Virus record (IMG/VR): IMGVR_UViG_3300027856_000373 | Span: 1-30,022 of that record | Source: a virus | Strand: one strand, 5' to 3' | DNA length: 30,022 nt | Shown here: one piece after another, positions 14,040 to 22,617 of the stretch | Numbering within the stretch: the first letter of the stretch is position 1 | How the letters are laid out: every line of letters begins with the position of its first letter | Translations under genes and position numbers: made by a program | The notes under the pieces: model-generated | The model's input: the letters and a program-made list of their open reading frames with translations, nothing else | The model's database searches: none | What the model was told of the DNA's origin: nothing

Positions 14040-16483
14040 GCTTGTGGCCTCCCTGCGCGCTGCATCGTTTGGAAGATCGGTCCGCGCACACGCGCATCCC
14101 GCAGCACAACGCCAGCTACAAGCTCATCGCCGACCATTGATAGGTCGGCGTCCTCGGCTTCAAGCGGCACGTTCGGGGGGTTGGTGATGTTCACAGTTAC
14201 CTTGCCGCCGCCTCTGGGCGTTACAGTTTCGCCACGCTGCAAAATGGCGGGGTACTCGTCTGCGGCGAGCGTGCCATGCAGGCGCTCTGCGCCGGCGAAG
14301 GCACCCTTTGGCACATTGCGCCATGACGATGCGCCGGCAACGGTGCCATAATGAAAAGCTGGTTGCGTATCAAGCCATGTGTCAGCCTTGGTCGCCATAG
14401 CACCGATATTCTTGCCACCTATTAGGCCGAACAATCCTTGCCCTATACCTGCGGCAATAGGCCCGGTGATGTACTCCCGCATGAAAAGGCGGGCAAGATC
14501 GCTGGCGAGTGCCGTCAGTGCATCAGATAAGCTCTTGACTTGAAAGACAGCATCCTCAAAGTTGCTGGCGAAACTCTGCCCCACTTGGTTGGCCATCTCA
14601 GCTAATTGCAACCGATCCAAGTCTTTCTTGTATTGTTGGATGAGCTGCCGCTGTGCCTCCATGTCATCGGCATACTCCTTCCGCACTGCCGTCTCGAAGC
14701 GAACGATATCGGCGGCCCGCTTGTGGCTTTCGGTGAGGCGGCCGATGATGGCGTATTCCTCTTGTACGCGGCGGCGTAACTTGTCGGTGACCGACGTGTC
14801 ACGTGTGGCGGCCGGGGCAACTACTGTAGGTGCAACGCGCGAGGGCTCGGCCAACGGTTCGCCGAGCCATGCCTCGGCCTGGCGTGTCCAGGATTCCCGT
14901 TTTTGACGAGCAGCACGAGCCGGTGCTGTCGCAGCTTGCGCTCGCGTATACGAATCGAGTAGCCGTCGGATATATTCAGGTTGTTGATTGAGAGCTGATT
15001 CCAACCACGGCCCTCCCGCCAATGTTTTGCGTTGCTCCGGTGTTGGAGGTTTCTGGCCTCGCAGATATCCGCGATTGTATAATTCATCCCAATCTGGCCC
15101 GATAGTTTCTGGAAAGCGTGACTCAAAAGCCTCTCTCACGGACTTTTGCATGTCCTGCGTAAGAGCTTGCCATTGAGTCCATACTTGGGGCATGACTTCT
15201 GTGGGTCGTTGACCTTGTATGCCGCCGGTCCAATCGCGGACGTTTTGAGCGGCGTTCAGTAGTCCCAACACGCCTTCAATCTGCTCACGCAAGAAGTCGC
15301 CAATATCCTTGCCGAGCTTCTTCACGTTTTCACTATTGCGCACTGCCTGATCGTTGAATGATGTTAAGGCAGCAGTCACGGCTGGCATGACATTTTGGCC
15401 GACTTCCACGAGCACGTTCTTGAATCCCTGCCATGCCTGGCTGGCCTCAAATGCTATGGTATCCGTGGATTTGCCAAAGGCCTCTTGCGCCTGCCCGGTT
15501 GCGCTCAGCATGAACTCATAATCGCGGGCCATGCCTTCGGCGTCTTGCAAGGCAGCGGCGAAGCCGGTCATCGCCCGGACGTTCGGAATGATCGCGGCGA
15601 TTTGCTCGGCGTTGGCGTTTTTCAGCTTGCCGAGGATGCCCAGCAACCCTTCGGACCTGAGCGTTGCGACGTTGATTTCAAGCCCGAACTGCTTGGCGGC
15701 CTCGGTCGCTTCCTCAGTGGGACTCAGGAATGTGTTGAGCACGCCACGCAGGGCGGTAGCGGCGATGTCCATCTGCAAACCAGCTCGCGTCATTGTCGCC
15801 AGGGCTGCGCCGACTTCCTCAAAACTGACGCCAGCGATTGCAGCAATAGAGGCGACGCGCCCGATCTGGTCGGCAAGCTCCTGATAGGTCAACTTACCCT
15901 TCTTGACAATGGCGAACATGACGTCTGAGACCTGCACGACTTGCTCGGCTTCCATACGATAGGCGTTGAGGATTGTCGTCAAGGCGTCGGCGGCAACGGC
16001 GGTCGTTGTGAAGCCGCCGCGAGCGGCTTTTGCCGCCGCTTGCAGGACTTGCATGGCTTTAGCCGGTGCGATAGAGGCCGACAGGATATCGTACATACCC
16101 TTTGCCAGCGTTTTGGTGCTCTCGCCGAACTGCACAGACATCTGGCGTATGCCCTGGCTGAAACGCTCAAGGGTAGGCAAGGCTCGCCCGGTGAGCATGG
16201 TATGCACCATCGCCATGCTGTGTTCGAAGTCGGCGGCGAACTTGATTGACGCGACACTCATGGCAGCGAACGCCATTGCTGCCCGGCGCGCCCAGCGCGT
16301 AGCGAACGCTCCAAGGTGACGGTTCGCGGATGCGGCGAAGGCGCGGAAGTGCGATTGGCTCCGTTGCATTGCTCTTCGCACGTTGCCGCTGAAATTGCGG
16401 ACCTGAGCCGATGCGGCCTTCAAGCCATTCTTGAGGCCGCTGATCTCAGCTCTCACTTTGACTGTCAAGTCGCCCAGGTTCAC
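14036..16483 (-). CDS. H: Tail tape measure protein
   Basis: 815 aa. The N-terminal helical region (LKNGLKAASAQVRNFSGNVRR) is followed by a TP901-type core (about 75-400: EHSMAMVHTML, LAKGMYDILSASI, LTYQELADQIGRVASIAAIAGVSFEEVGAAL in part) and a hydrophobic C-terminal part (PIAAGIGQGLFGLIGG). It sets tail length and is ejected with the DNA. At about 0.15 nm per residue this gives a tail of roughly 120 nm. It overlaps the G/GT frame by 4 bases. Confidence 0.9.
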   Translation of the reverse strand: MNLGDLTVKVRAEISGLKNGLKAASAQVRNFSGNVRRAMQRSQSHFRAFAASANRHLGAFATRWARRAAMAFAAMSVASIKFAADFEHSMAMVHTMLTGRALPTLERFSQGIRQMSVQFGESTKTLAKGMYDILSASIAPAKAMQVLQAAAKAARGGFTTTAVAADALTTILNAYRMEAEQVVQVSDVMFAIVKKGKLTYQELADQIGRVASIAAIAGVSFEEVGAALATMTRAGLQMDIAATALRGVLNTFLSPTEEATEAAKQFGLEINVATLRSEGLLGILGKLKNANAEQIAAIIPNVRAMTGFAAALQDAEGMARDYEFMLSATGQAQEAFGKSTDTIAFEASQAWQGFKNVLVEVGQNVMPAVTAALTSFNDQAVRNSENVKKLGKDIGDFLREQIEGVLGLLNAAQNVRDWTGGIQGQRPTEVMPQVWTQWQALTQDMQKSVREAFESRFPETIGPDWDELYNRGYLRGQKPPTPEQRKTLAGGPWLESALNQQPEYIRRLLDSYTRAQAATAPARAARQKRESWTRQAEAWLGEPLAEPSRVAPTVVAPAATRDTSVTDKLRRRVQEEYAIIGRLTESHKRAADIVRFETAVRKEYADDMEAQRQLIQQYKKDLDRLQLAEMANQVGQSFASNFEDAVFQVKSLSDALTALASDLARLFMREYITGPIAAGIGQGLFGLIGGKNIGAMATKADTWLDTQPAFHYGTVAGASSWRNVPKGAFAGAERLHGTLAADEYPAILQRGETVTPRGGGKVTVNITNPPNVPLEAEDADLSMVGDELVAGVVLRDARVRGPIFQTMQRAGRPQA

Positions 16484-17132
16484 GTTTTGCCTCTATTCTT
16501 TGCCAGCCACTTATCCAACGGGCCGGGCATCCCGGCGTCGTAGTATGCCTGCATCTCGTCGGACGTTGCCTCAGAAACAGGCAGGCCCTTGGCTTTGGCC
16601 TTGTCTAATTGCCGCTCGGTCGTTTCGGCCTTGCCGAACAGCCCGGTGATGATCAACTTCATCGCCACATCTGCCGGCGGCACGTCTTGGCGGTACTCAA
16701 TCAACTCCCAAAGATACACCTGCATGTCAGGCACAAGTGTTTCGTCGATCTGCCACGCGGTCCAACCAAACTCACGACTGAACTGAAAGTAGATTTCGGC
16801 CCACGTCAGTTGCCGGCTGCCGCCTCCACCAGTGGCTCGGGTTCGGTAGGGTTTTTCTGCGTTCCAAACGTCTTGGTCACAACGCCGGTCATCAGCTCCA
16901 TAAAGGCTGCGACTTCCATGTCGTCGGCCGATGCTTTGAGTGCGTCCTCTGCTTGGCTGCTATCGCATTGCACGCCCAGGGCTACGAACAAGTCCCTGAA
17001 CTTGTCCATGTTGAGGTCGATTTTAGACAGGTCTTTGCCCCACTGCGTTTCCAGTTTGCGCAGCGTTCCGACCTTGACCACCAAGTCAATTTTCAGCCCG
17101 TTCGGTACGTTTTGTGTTGCTACATTTGCCAT
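16480..17132 (-). CDS. GT: Tail assembly chaperone GT, made by -1 frameshift
   Basis: The -1 frame relative to G is open from the end of G to TGA at 16480 and includes a well-formed protein (QLTWAEIYFQF, REFGWTAWQID, YLWELIEYRQD), which has no credible own start: its first ATG (16734) is inside a conserved stretch. The likely slip is at 16850-16856 in the codons CAG AAA AAC, i.e. a G-AAA-AAC run. In lambda the equivalent G/GT fusion is a known programmed -1 frameshift at the same gene position. GT recruits the tape measure protein and tail tube subunits. Confidence 0.7.
16806..17132 (-). CDS. G: Tail assembly chaperone G-like
   Basis: 108 aa, zero-frame product ending at TGA 16806. Charged helical protein (KIDLVVKVGTLRKLETQWGKDLSKI in part; DALKASADDMEVAAFMELM) typical of tail assembly chaperones, located between the tail tube and the tape measure genes. 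AAAGGAGACGACCG precedes the ATG. See the GT entry for the frameshift extension. Confidence 0.8.
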   Translation of the reverse strand: MANVATQNVPNGLKIDLVVKVGTLRKLETQWGKDLSKIDLNMDKFRDLFVALGVQCDSSQAEDALKASADDMEVAAFMELMTGVVTKTFGTQKNPTEPEPLVEAAAGN

Positions 17133-17144
17133 CGGTCGTCTCCT

Positions 17145-17699
17145 TTACTGTTCCACCAGTATTTGTCCCAGTCGTTCGTTGACCGGCCTATCGTCGTCTT
17201 GGATGGCGTGAAATTCTATATTAGCGGCCGTGAACGTATCGCTGGCGAACGCCAGGTCTATGCGGGCTGGCGTCAATGCCCTGTACAGAATCACGACAAC
17301 CTTCTTGTCCGCCGCCGTGGTGTGCTCAAAGCGCAAGGCGAATATCGTTGTGTCGATAGATGCGTAGCCGAGATGTACCACATCGTAGCTATTGCCTGTG
17401 CCGTCAAAGCTCGCGGGGTTGTAGGACGGACTGCCGGAGATTGTCTCGATGCTGTCACCGGACAAACCCAGGGCAAGCCGCAGATGAGTAGTGTTGAACT
17501 CAGCCGACGCCGCACGCAGAATCATCGAGTCCTGCGTGCGGAAGCCTGTCGGCTCGTCATAGCTGGGCTCATCCGGCGGCAACGTCAAGCCGCTACGCTC
17601 TATATGCACGGTGACGGGGCCTGTTAAGTGCCCGACGTCCACGTTGTCGATATAGAGCGTGCCGCTACCGAGAACGACCGCATCCCTATCAACTGCCAT
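17145..17699 (-). CDS. Tail tube-like protein, copy 2
   Basis: 184 aa, paralogue of the gene just upstream. Shared landmarks are LGSG-LY-NVDVGHL at the N-terminus, LRLALG-S, S-DV-H-G, and a C-terminal LRFEH...DKK-VV-Y-A. Location before G/GT is that of the major tail (tube) protein. It starts 2 bases after the copy-1 stop codon. It may be a second tube or decoration subunit. Confidence 0.7.
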   Translation of the reverse strand: MAVDRDAVVLGSGTLYIDNVDVGHLTGPVTVHIERSGLTLPPDEPSYDEPTGFRTQDSMILRAASAEFNTTHLRLALGLSGDSIETISGSPSYNPASFDGTGNSYDVVHLGYASIDTTIFALRFEHTTAADKKVVVILYRALTPARIDLAFASDTFTAANIEFHAIQDDDRPVNERLGQILVEQ

Positions 17700-17701
17700 G
17701 T

Positions 17702-18265
17702 CTACGCCTTCTGCACTTGTACCGCAATAAAGCCGAGCCGGTCACCGGCTGTCCGATCCGCATCAGCGAGCGACGTCCATTCGATGTCCTCGATAATGAC
17801 GTCGCGCTCCGCAAATGGGATGTTGAGCACTCGATTGCTGACGGCCTGATACATGACGACGATGATCTTCTTGTCGGTATCCTGTGCGAGCTGGTGCTCA
17901 AAGCGCAGAGATACCTCGCTGACCGTCTTGTCGTCGCCGACGTGGATCACGTCAAAGCTATCGTCGGCCGCCGCCGAGTAGCTTGACGGATCGTAGTCGG
18001 GAAAGCTCTGTGACGCACCCACTGCCGTGCTAATGCCCAGTGCCAGCCGCATGTTGGCAGTCTTGATCTCGGCCAGCCTCGCCGTCAACCGAAAAACCTC
18101 GCCGGTCACGAACCGTTTAACGGATGCGTTCATATTCGACGGCCGGAAGTCGACGAACTCGGACTCTAAGGTGAGCACAACGTCGCCTTGCAGGTGCCCG
18201 ACATCCACGTTGTTGAGGTACAAGTCGCCGCTACCCAGCGTAACTTGTGTGCTGTCCTTACCCAT
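17702..18265 (-). CDS. Tail tube-like protein, copy 1
   Basis: 187 aa. The same fold landmarks as copy 2 (LGSGDLYLNNVDVGHL, MRLALGIS, FDVIHVGD, LRFEHQLAQDTDKK) show tandem duplication. Which of the two forms the tube cannot be decided from sequence. Its start overlaps the end of the GT4 glycosyltransferase gene by 8 bases, so the glycosyltransferase lies directly upstream in the same operon. Confidence 0.7.
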   Translation of the reverse strand: MGKDSTQVTLGSGDLYLNNVDVGHLQGDVVLTLESEFVDFRPSNMNASVKRFVTGEVFRLTARLAEIKTANMRLALGISTAVGASQSFPDYDPSSYSAAADDSFDVIHVGDDKTVSEVSLRFEHQLAQDTDKKIIVVMYQAVSNRVLNIPFAERDVIIEDIEWTSLADADRTAGDRLGFIAVQVQKA

Positions 18266-19226
18266 GATTCTTACCTTTCAAATGTCCAAAAAACCGCACG
18301 TACTGCGCTGCCATCGCTTTAATGTCATGGTGCTTTTCAGCAAAGCGCCTGCCGCCCACAGCCAGCCGCTCTTGCAATGTCGGGTCGCCGATCAGCCGGT
18401 CAATCTTTGCGATGATGTCGTCAATGTGGCGTTCGATCCAAAGCACATTTTCTCCGTCCACCAGCCGTTCGCCGTGAAAACCGACTTGAGTAGTCAAGAC
18501 AGGCACGCCACACGCAAGGGCCTCGGTAATGACGTTAGAGCATCCTTCACTGAGACTTGGCAGCACCAGGCAATCAATGCCGTGGTAGAACTCACGCGGC
18601 ATCTCTGCATGGCGCACTTTGTTCAGATGGTTCAGCCGTTTGCTGATTTCGATCCGCCCGAACATGCGGGTGGTAGCGCCTACCCAATAGCGGTAGCCCT
18701 TATGCGTCAGGCCTTGCTTGACGATGTTGCCTGCAAAGCCAACAGTGAATGCCCTGCCGGCAGGTTGTGGGGCAGGCTTGAATACTTCGAGATCAACGCC
18801 GTTGGCAATCAGCACAGCGTTCTCATTGACGCTTCGGGCTACGCTGTAGAGAGCGTCATTCGTTGCGATGATACCCCGGCAGCTTTGGAGCCATTCGTTG
18901 TAGCGGTCGGCGGCGTATTGCTCATTGACGACCATTCCCGCGCTGCGGCAAACCGCGTTGCTCAGGTCCTCCATCAGCGGCAGCGTATCAACGTTCTGTA
19001 CGAGCACGAGATCGAAGTGCTTTGTCAGGCCAGCACCGATCATGGGTGGCACAACGGTGTGGTCCGTCACCTCATGGCAGACATTGCAGACGAGTTGAAT
19101 ATCGATCTTCGTCCATCGCAAAAAGCGGGCCACCTGCCAGCCATGCCAATGCGGGATGTACTCGTCTATCGTCTCGCCCCAAGACCAGTTGCTTGCATGG
19201 TCGATTGTTAACAGGGTTGGGCTCAC
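18258..19226 (-). CDS. GT4-family glycosyltransferase (intact)
   Basis: 322 aa from GTG 19226, supported by GGGAG 7 bases before it and by the tail-terminator stop codon next to it; a longer reading from 19337 is unsupported. C-terminal GT-B domain: GFAGN (163-167), HKGYRYW, then the E-x7-E motif in SEGCSNVITEALACGVP (Glu227, Glu235) and VGFHGERLVDGEN. It transfers an activated sugar to an acceptor. It sits between the tail terminator and tail tube genes, so virion glycosylation is an attractive but unproven role. The split GT at 20000-21003 is a paralogue. Confidence 0.85.
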   Translation of the reverse strand: MSPTLLTIDHASNWSWGETIDEYIPHWHGWQVARFLRWTKIDIQLVCNVCHEVTDHTVVPPMIGAGLTKHFDLVLVQNVDTLPLMEDLSNAVCRSAGMVVNEQYAADRYNEWLQSCRGIIATNDALYSVARSVNENAVLIANGVDLEVFKPAPQPAGRAFTVGFAGNIVKQGLTHKGYRYWVGATTRMFGRIEISKRLNHLNKVRHAEMPREFYHGIDCLVLPSLSEGCSNVITEALACGVPVLTTQVGFHGERLVDGENVLWIERHIDDIIAKIDRLIGDPTLQERLAVGGRRFAEKHHDIKAMAAQYVRFFGHLKGKNHG

Positions 19227-19227
19227 G

Positions 19228-19635
19228 TTATTGCTCCCACACGATAAATTCGTAGCGGGCTTGCTGGTAGTAGCACTTGAGGTCGGCGTCGTACAGCTCA
19301 GGACCAAGGCCCTCCCAGAAGCATTTGAGCATATCATAGTCGTCGGCTGTGAAGGTCTGCTCGTGCAGCAGGGCCTCGATGCGGTCGAGGATGTCCACCC
19401 AAGCGCCGGCAGCCCACACGGTGAAGCCCATCAGGATGCGGCGAGGCTTGTATCCGACGCCAGAGATCACTGAGTAGGTGATGTACGGTGGTGTGGTATT
19501 CTCCGGCGGGAAGCTGTGATAAACGCCGTAAGGCGCAGTACCCGTCTTGCCCAGCAATGCACCGAGTTGACCGGCCCCGGCGTTCTGGGCGTCGGTACTC
19601 AAAATCGAGTAGACAGCTTCTTTCAGCGAAGCCAT
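19228..19635 (-). CDS. Tail terminator/completion protein (DUF3168-like)
   Basis: 135 aa. LKEAVYSIL start, PYGVYHSFPP, PYITYSVISG and a C-terminal helix-strand end fit the DUF3168/tail terminator proteins that cap the tail tube and join it to the head. Position after the gp10-like gene and before the tube agrees. Only 3 bases separate it from the gp10-like gene upstream. Confidence 0.75.
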   Translation of the reverse strand: MASLKEAVYSILSTDAQNAGAGQLGALLGKTGTAPYGVYHSFPPENTTPPYITYSVISGVGYKPRRILMGFTVWAAGAWVDILDRIEALLHEQTFTADDYDMLKCFWEGLGPELYDADLKCYYQQARYEFIVWEQ

Positions 19636-19638
19636 ACG

Positions 19639-20052
19639 CTACGGCCCCCCCTCTACGCCTGCTTCGTCCTTGAGCGCCACCAAAAAAGAGTTGCGGTGCG
19701 CGTGCAGCGCTGGCATCAGGTAGGGATATGGCCGGGACTTGCTGGTGCCCAACTCGACGAAGACGCCGTACTCCGCACCGACGACGACGGACGCTTCGAT
19801 GGCCTCGTTGGTGATGGTCGCATCTGTTGGCTGGATCGACTCGACAAGAACGTCGGTTTGTGTCTCAAAGCGGCCCCTGGCGTGTGGGTTACTGCCTCGA
19901 TCATGCTGATCTGCGGCGTGCTTAGTAACCCTAACGGCCGTGTTTTCGCAGGCGCGGACTATGCCGCCAAGCATATCAGCTTGGGCGGCGATCATCCGGT
20001 TAAGGATGTGCTGCTGGCCCTCGATGTTCGGTTCTGTCGCCACTTCGACCAC
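19639..20052 (-). CDS. HK97 gp10-like head-tail component
   Basis: 137 aa. The C-terminal GVFVELGTSKSRPYPYLMPAL is a clear HK97-gp10-family signature (Y-x-x-x-x-E-x-G-T, R-P-P-L-P-A). It acts in the connector or tail completion. It starts within the end of the split GT C-terminal ORF, a 53-base overlap, which suggests the glycosyltransferase was inserted or the ends have been extended. Confidence 0.85.
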   Translation of the reverse strand: MVEVATEPNIEGQQHILNRMIAAQADMLGGIVRACENTAVRVTKHAADQHDRGSNPHARGRFETQTDVLVESIQPTDATITNEAIEASVVVGAEYGVFVELGTSKSRPYPYLMPALHAHRNSFLVALKDEAGVEGGP

Positions 20053-20755
20053 CTTGCTGCCTGTCGAGCACCGATTTGAATACGGCGTCGTACATGGCCG
20101 CTACCTTCCGAACATCGTGGTGCTGCTCGGCGAAGGCACGTCCATTGATCGACAGACGCTTTCTAAGGTCGGGTTCGGCGATGAGCCGTCGAATTGCTGT
20201 TACTATTTGCTCAGTCGTATGGGCACTTGGCCCAGTCAGGTCGCGCTCAATATACAGCACGTCGTGGCCATTTGTCAAGCGTTCTCCGTGAAATCCTACT
20301 TTGGTCATCACAACGGGCACGCCACATGCCAGGGCCTCGCTCACCACATTGGAGCACCCCTCGCCCTTACTCGGCAGGACCAAAACGTCGATTAGCTGGT
20401 AGAACTGCTCTGGCATGGCGTCGTGGGGAATCTGGTTGTGCTTGTGGAGTAGGTACTTGGGCTTCACATCGTCGCTGGTTGCCAGTTCGAGACTGGCCCG
20501 CACAAAGGCGTCCCAGCCCTTGTAGGTGCCGCCAGCACCCCACGTATTGCCTGCAAAGCCCATTGTGAAGGGCCTATCGTAGTTGGGGTTCGGTTCGCCC
20601 GGCTTGAAGTGGTCCAGGGGTACGCCGTTGGGGATCACGGTGACGTTCTCGTTGGCAGCCCGGCCGACAGTCGCCAAGGCGTCATTGGTGGCGATGACTG
20701 CCGCGACGCTCTTGATATCCTCAAAATACCGCTTTGGGTCGAGTTCAGGTATCAT
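20000..20755 (-). CDS. GT4 glycosyltransferase, C-terminal half (split gene)
   Basis: 251 aa. Contains VIATNDALATVG, GFAGNTWGAGGTYKGWDAF, and the GT4 E-x7-E region GEGCSNVVSEALACGVPV followed by KVGFHGERLTNG. It starts by an ATGA overlap with the stop of the 83-aa ORF that supplies the N-terminal domain. Together the two give about 330 aa, like the intact paralogue at 18258-19226. Either the protein works as two chains or the junction carries a one-base indel at CAAATG. The C-terminal ~25 residues overlap the gp10-like gene. Confidence 0.75.
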   Translation of the reverse strand: MIPELDPKRYFEDIKSVAAVIATNDALATVGRAANENVTVIPNGVPLDHFKPGEPNPNYDRPFTMGFAGNTWGAGGTYKGWDAFVRASLELATSDDVKPKYLLHKHNQIPHDAMPEQFYQLIDVLVLPSKGEGCSNVVSEALACGVPVVMTKVGFHGERLTNGHDVLYIERDLTGPSAHTTEQIVTAIRRLIAEPDLRKRLSINGRAFAEQHHDVRKVAAMYDAVFKSVLDRQQGGRSGDRTEHRGPAAHP

Positions 20756-21003
20756 TTGTCAAACTCTCCTGGGAACAGCTTTATGGCGTTCAAATGCTGC
20801 ACGATGACCGGGCCAACGGGCAAGCACCGCAGTATTCGTGGGTCCGGACAGACGACGATATCGGCCTCGATCAGCGGGGCGAACCCTTGGGCCGGGTAGC
20901 ACACAATCTCGTGCTCGTAGCCCGGCATCGCTGCCGCCAACGCCCGCGCCCTGTTATCGTATGCCCAACCGGGTACGTCTGTCAACCATGCGATTCTTTC
21001 CAT
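20752..21003 (-). CDS. GT4 glycosyltransferase, N-terminal half (split gene)
   Basis: 83 aa. Rossmann-like N-terminal domain: IAWLTDVPGWAYDNRARAL, AMPGYEHEIV, EADIVVCPDPRIL, VIVQHLNAIKLFPGEFDK, then TGA. In the family this continues directly into the C-terminal domain. It shares the W-x-x-D-x-x-G-W-A-Y-[DE]-N-R opening with the two small ORFs at 21972-22283 and 22258-22617. It overlaps the upstream CgeB-like gene by 22 bases. Confidence 0.7.
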   Translation of the reverse strand: MERIAWLTDVPGWAYDNRARALAAAMPGYEHEIVCYPAQGFAPLIEADIVVCPDPRILRCLPVGPVIVQHLNAIKLFPGEFDK

Positions 21004-21953
21004 TGTGCGTAAACTTCCAGTATTTGAGCGGCCCGGTGCTGGATCATGTGCCGCTTCTGCACCAGCTTTTGGCCAGCGGGGGCGATGTACCTCCAGGCGT
21101 CACTGCCCAGGACGCGAGACAACTCAAACTTGTCGCTGGGGTCGTGCAGCTTGATGTACGTTTCGCCGTCTACAAGGCCGTAATCGGCACATCGTGGTGC
21201 TTCCGGCATCACCAAGCACGCGCCAGCATTCATCACTTCGATGCACTTGGCCGGGATACACACGTCCCAAGTACCAGCCGTCACATAGTACCGCGCGTTG
21301 CCGATGATATACTGGTAGCGGTCGGTGCTGATTGGGTAACGACACTGGTTATTCGTTGATGCGACGAGAATGCCGTCCCGTTCCTCATCTGCTATCTGTT
21401 GCAGGTTCTCCATGATGACGGTGCGCTGCGGATAACACGGGTAGCCAAAAGCCCCGGTTGAAACTGCCGTATAGAGCTTGTCGGCGATGTACGGTTTGGC
21501 TTCAAGCTCAAACCAGCCCATCGGAACCACTTGGCAGTCATAGGGCTTGCATAGCTCGGCAAGATGCGGGCGCGGATCGTGCAGGCTGAAAAGCACGTCC
21601 GGTTTGGTGCTGCGCAGCCAGAGTTCGAGCTGTCGCTCGTTGCCCTCCACGTCGTCGATGCAGCCATAGACGAAACTACCGAACGTAGGCAGTGGCCGTC
21701 GCAGCGGCGGGTCGAACGGCTGGCAATAGGTGATGTTGTGTGGGATATCAATAATCTGGTAGGGACGAATCCGGTCCAGTGAATTATCGTAATTGAACGC
21801 TCTTCCGACGAGCGTGGCGTTACCGAGCAGCTTAGGCAAGGCGATGCCCAGCGCTGTCTCCCACCATCGCCTCGCTCCAAGGCCCGGCAAGCTCATGCCG
21901 AAGCCCTCCTGCTTGTCGGGGCAATACTTATAGTAGCTGGCGACTGTAAGCAT
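20982..21953 (-). CDS. CgeB-like glycosyltransferase (GT-B), copy C
   Basis: 323 aa. The C-terminal part matches the Glyco_trans_1_2/CgeB-like pattern also seen in the two genes at 24076-26060: IPAKCIEVMNAGACLVMPEAPRCADYG, GETYIKL, a W-R-x-I-x-x-A-G-Q-x-[LM]-V motif and [HR]-H-x-I-Q-H-R-A. The N-terminus (YYKYCPDKQEGFG) parallels the SCYKVL opening of its relatives. It is thought to be a retaining GT-B sugar transferase of unknown acceptor. Confidence 0.8.
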   Translation of the reverse strand: MLTVASYYKYCPDKQEGFGMSLPGLGARRWWETALGIALPKLLGNATLVGRAFNYDNSLDRIRPYQIIDIPHNITYCQPFDPPLRRPLPTFGSFVYGCIDDVEGNERQLELWLRSTKPDVLFSLHDPRPHLAELCKPYDCQVVPMGWFELEAKPYIADKLYTAVSTGAFGYPCYPQRTVIMENLQQIADEERDGILVASTNNQCRYPISTDRYQYIIGNARYYVTAGTWDVCIPAKCIEVMNAGACLVMPEAPRCADYGLVDGETYIKLHDPSDKFELSRVLGSDAWRYIAPAGQKLVQKRHMIQHRAAQILEVYAQWKESHG

Positions 21954-21971
21954 TTGCTTATCTCCTGTCGG

Positions 21972-22283
21972 TCATCCTTCTGGCAAAGTCATATCATCAG
22001 CCAATTGGCGGGTATAGGGCGCTGCGACCACCTCAAATGGCCTCATTCCCGTCAGCATTATCACGACCTTGTGGCGGCAATCCGACGGCACATAGTTGAC
22101 GTATCGCAGGTACATGGCGATGATTACATCAGCATCGCGACTAGCAGCCACAATCACAGGAGTGTCCGGCGGCACGCAAAACGCGAGCTTGTGCTTGTGC
22201 TGCGACAGTTCGCTGCTCACGTGCCCCACAATCGCAGAGTAGGCCCACTCAGGGCCGTCAGCCAGCCACAGGATTTTCGCCAT
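21972..22283 (-). CDS. Stand-alone GT N-terminal-domain-like protein
   Basis: 103 aa from ATG 22283 (AAAAGAGAAACGCCG before it; 26-base overlap with the upstream ORF). MAKILWLADGPEWAYSAI resembles the Rossmann start of the split GT, followed by DADVIIAMYLRYV and a VVIML strand. No catalytic C-terminal domain follows: the ORF stops after TLPEG. Role unknown; possibly a binding partner of the nearby transferases or a decayed gene. Confidence 0.6.
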   Translation of the reverse strand: MAKILWLADGPEWAYSAIVGHVSSELSQHKHKLAFCVPPDTPVIVAASRDADVIIAMYLRYVNYVPSDCRHKVVIMLTGMRPFEVVAAPYTRQLADDMTLPEG

Positions 22284-22617
22284 CGGCGTTTCTCTTTTGC
22301 TGAAGGAAGTCTTTGAATGGCCCGTCAAAGAAATCATAGTACACGCCGCCATGGTCGATGCGCATGCTGTCAAGTCTCAAGACCACATTGCCGACGTCAA
22401 CGTCATTCTGCACCAGCCGGTCCGGCCACTTGACGCCTTGGCAGACCACAATATCAGCTTGAGCGCACAGCATTTTCCACAGACACGGTGGTACGGAATT
22501 GGACATCATCACCCGGTGCTCGTACTGCGGCATCGCCCGGCGCATAACCTGTACGCGGTTCTCATAGGCCCAGCCCTTGACGTCGGCAGTCCACAGAATT
22601 ATCGGCTTATCAGTCAT
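22258..22617 (-). CDS. Stand-alone GT N-terminal-domain-like protein
   Basis: 119 aa. IILWTADVKGWAYENRVQVM, RAMPQYEHRV and QADIVVCQGVKW align by eye with the N-terminal domain of the split GT at 20752-21003, but the protein ends after DGENPVAG with no GT4 C-terminal domain. It shares its first base with the final base of the methyltransferase stop codon. Confidence 0.6.
   Translation of the reverse strand: MTDKPIILWTADVKGWAYENRVQVMRRAMPQYEHRVMMSNSVPPCLWKMLCAQADIVVCQGVKWPDRLVQNDVDVGNVVLRLDSMRIDHGGVYYDFFDGPFKDFLQQKRNADGENPVAG

Noticed and set aside
18027-19211. Plus-strand ORF of 394 aa opposite the GT4 and tail tube genes
   Set aside because: It is the shadow of two confident minus-strand genes and has no recognisable motif or ribosome site.
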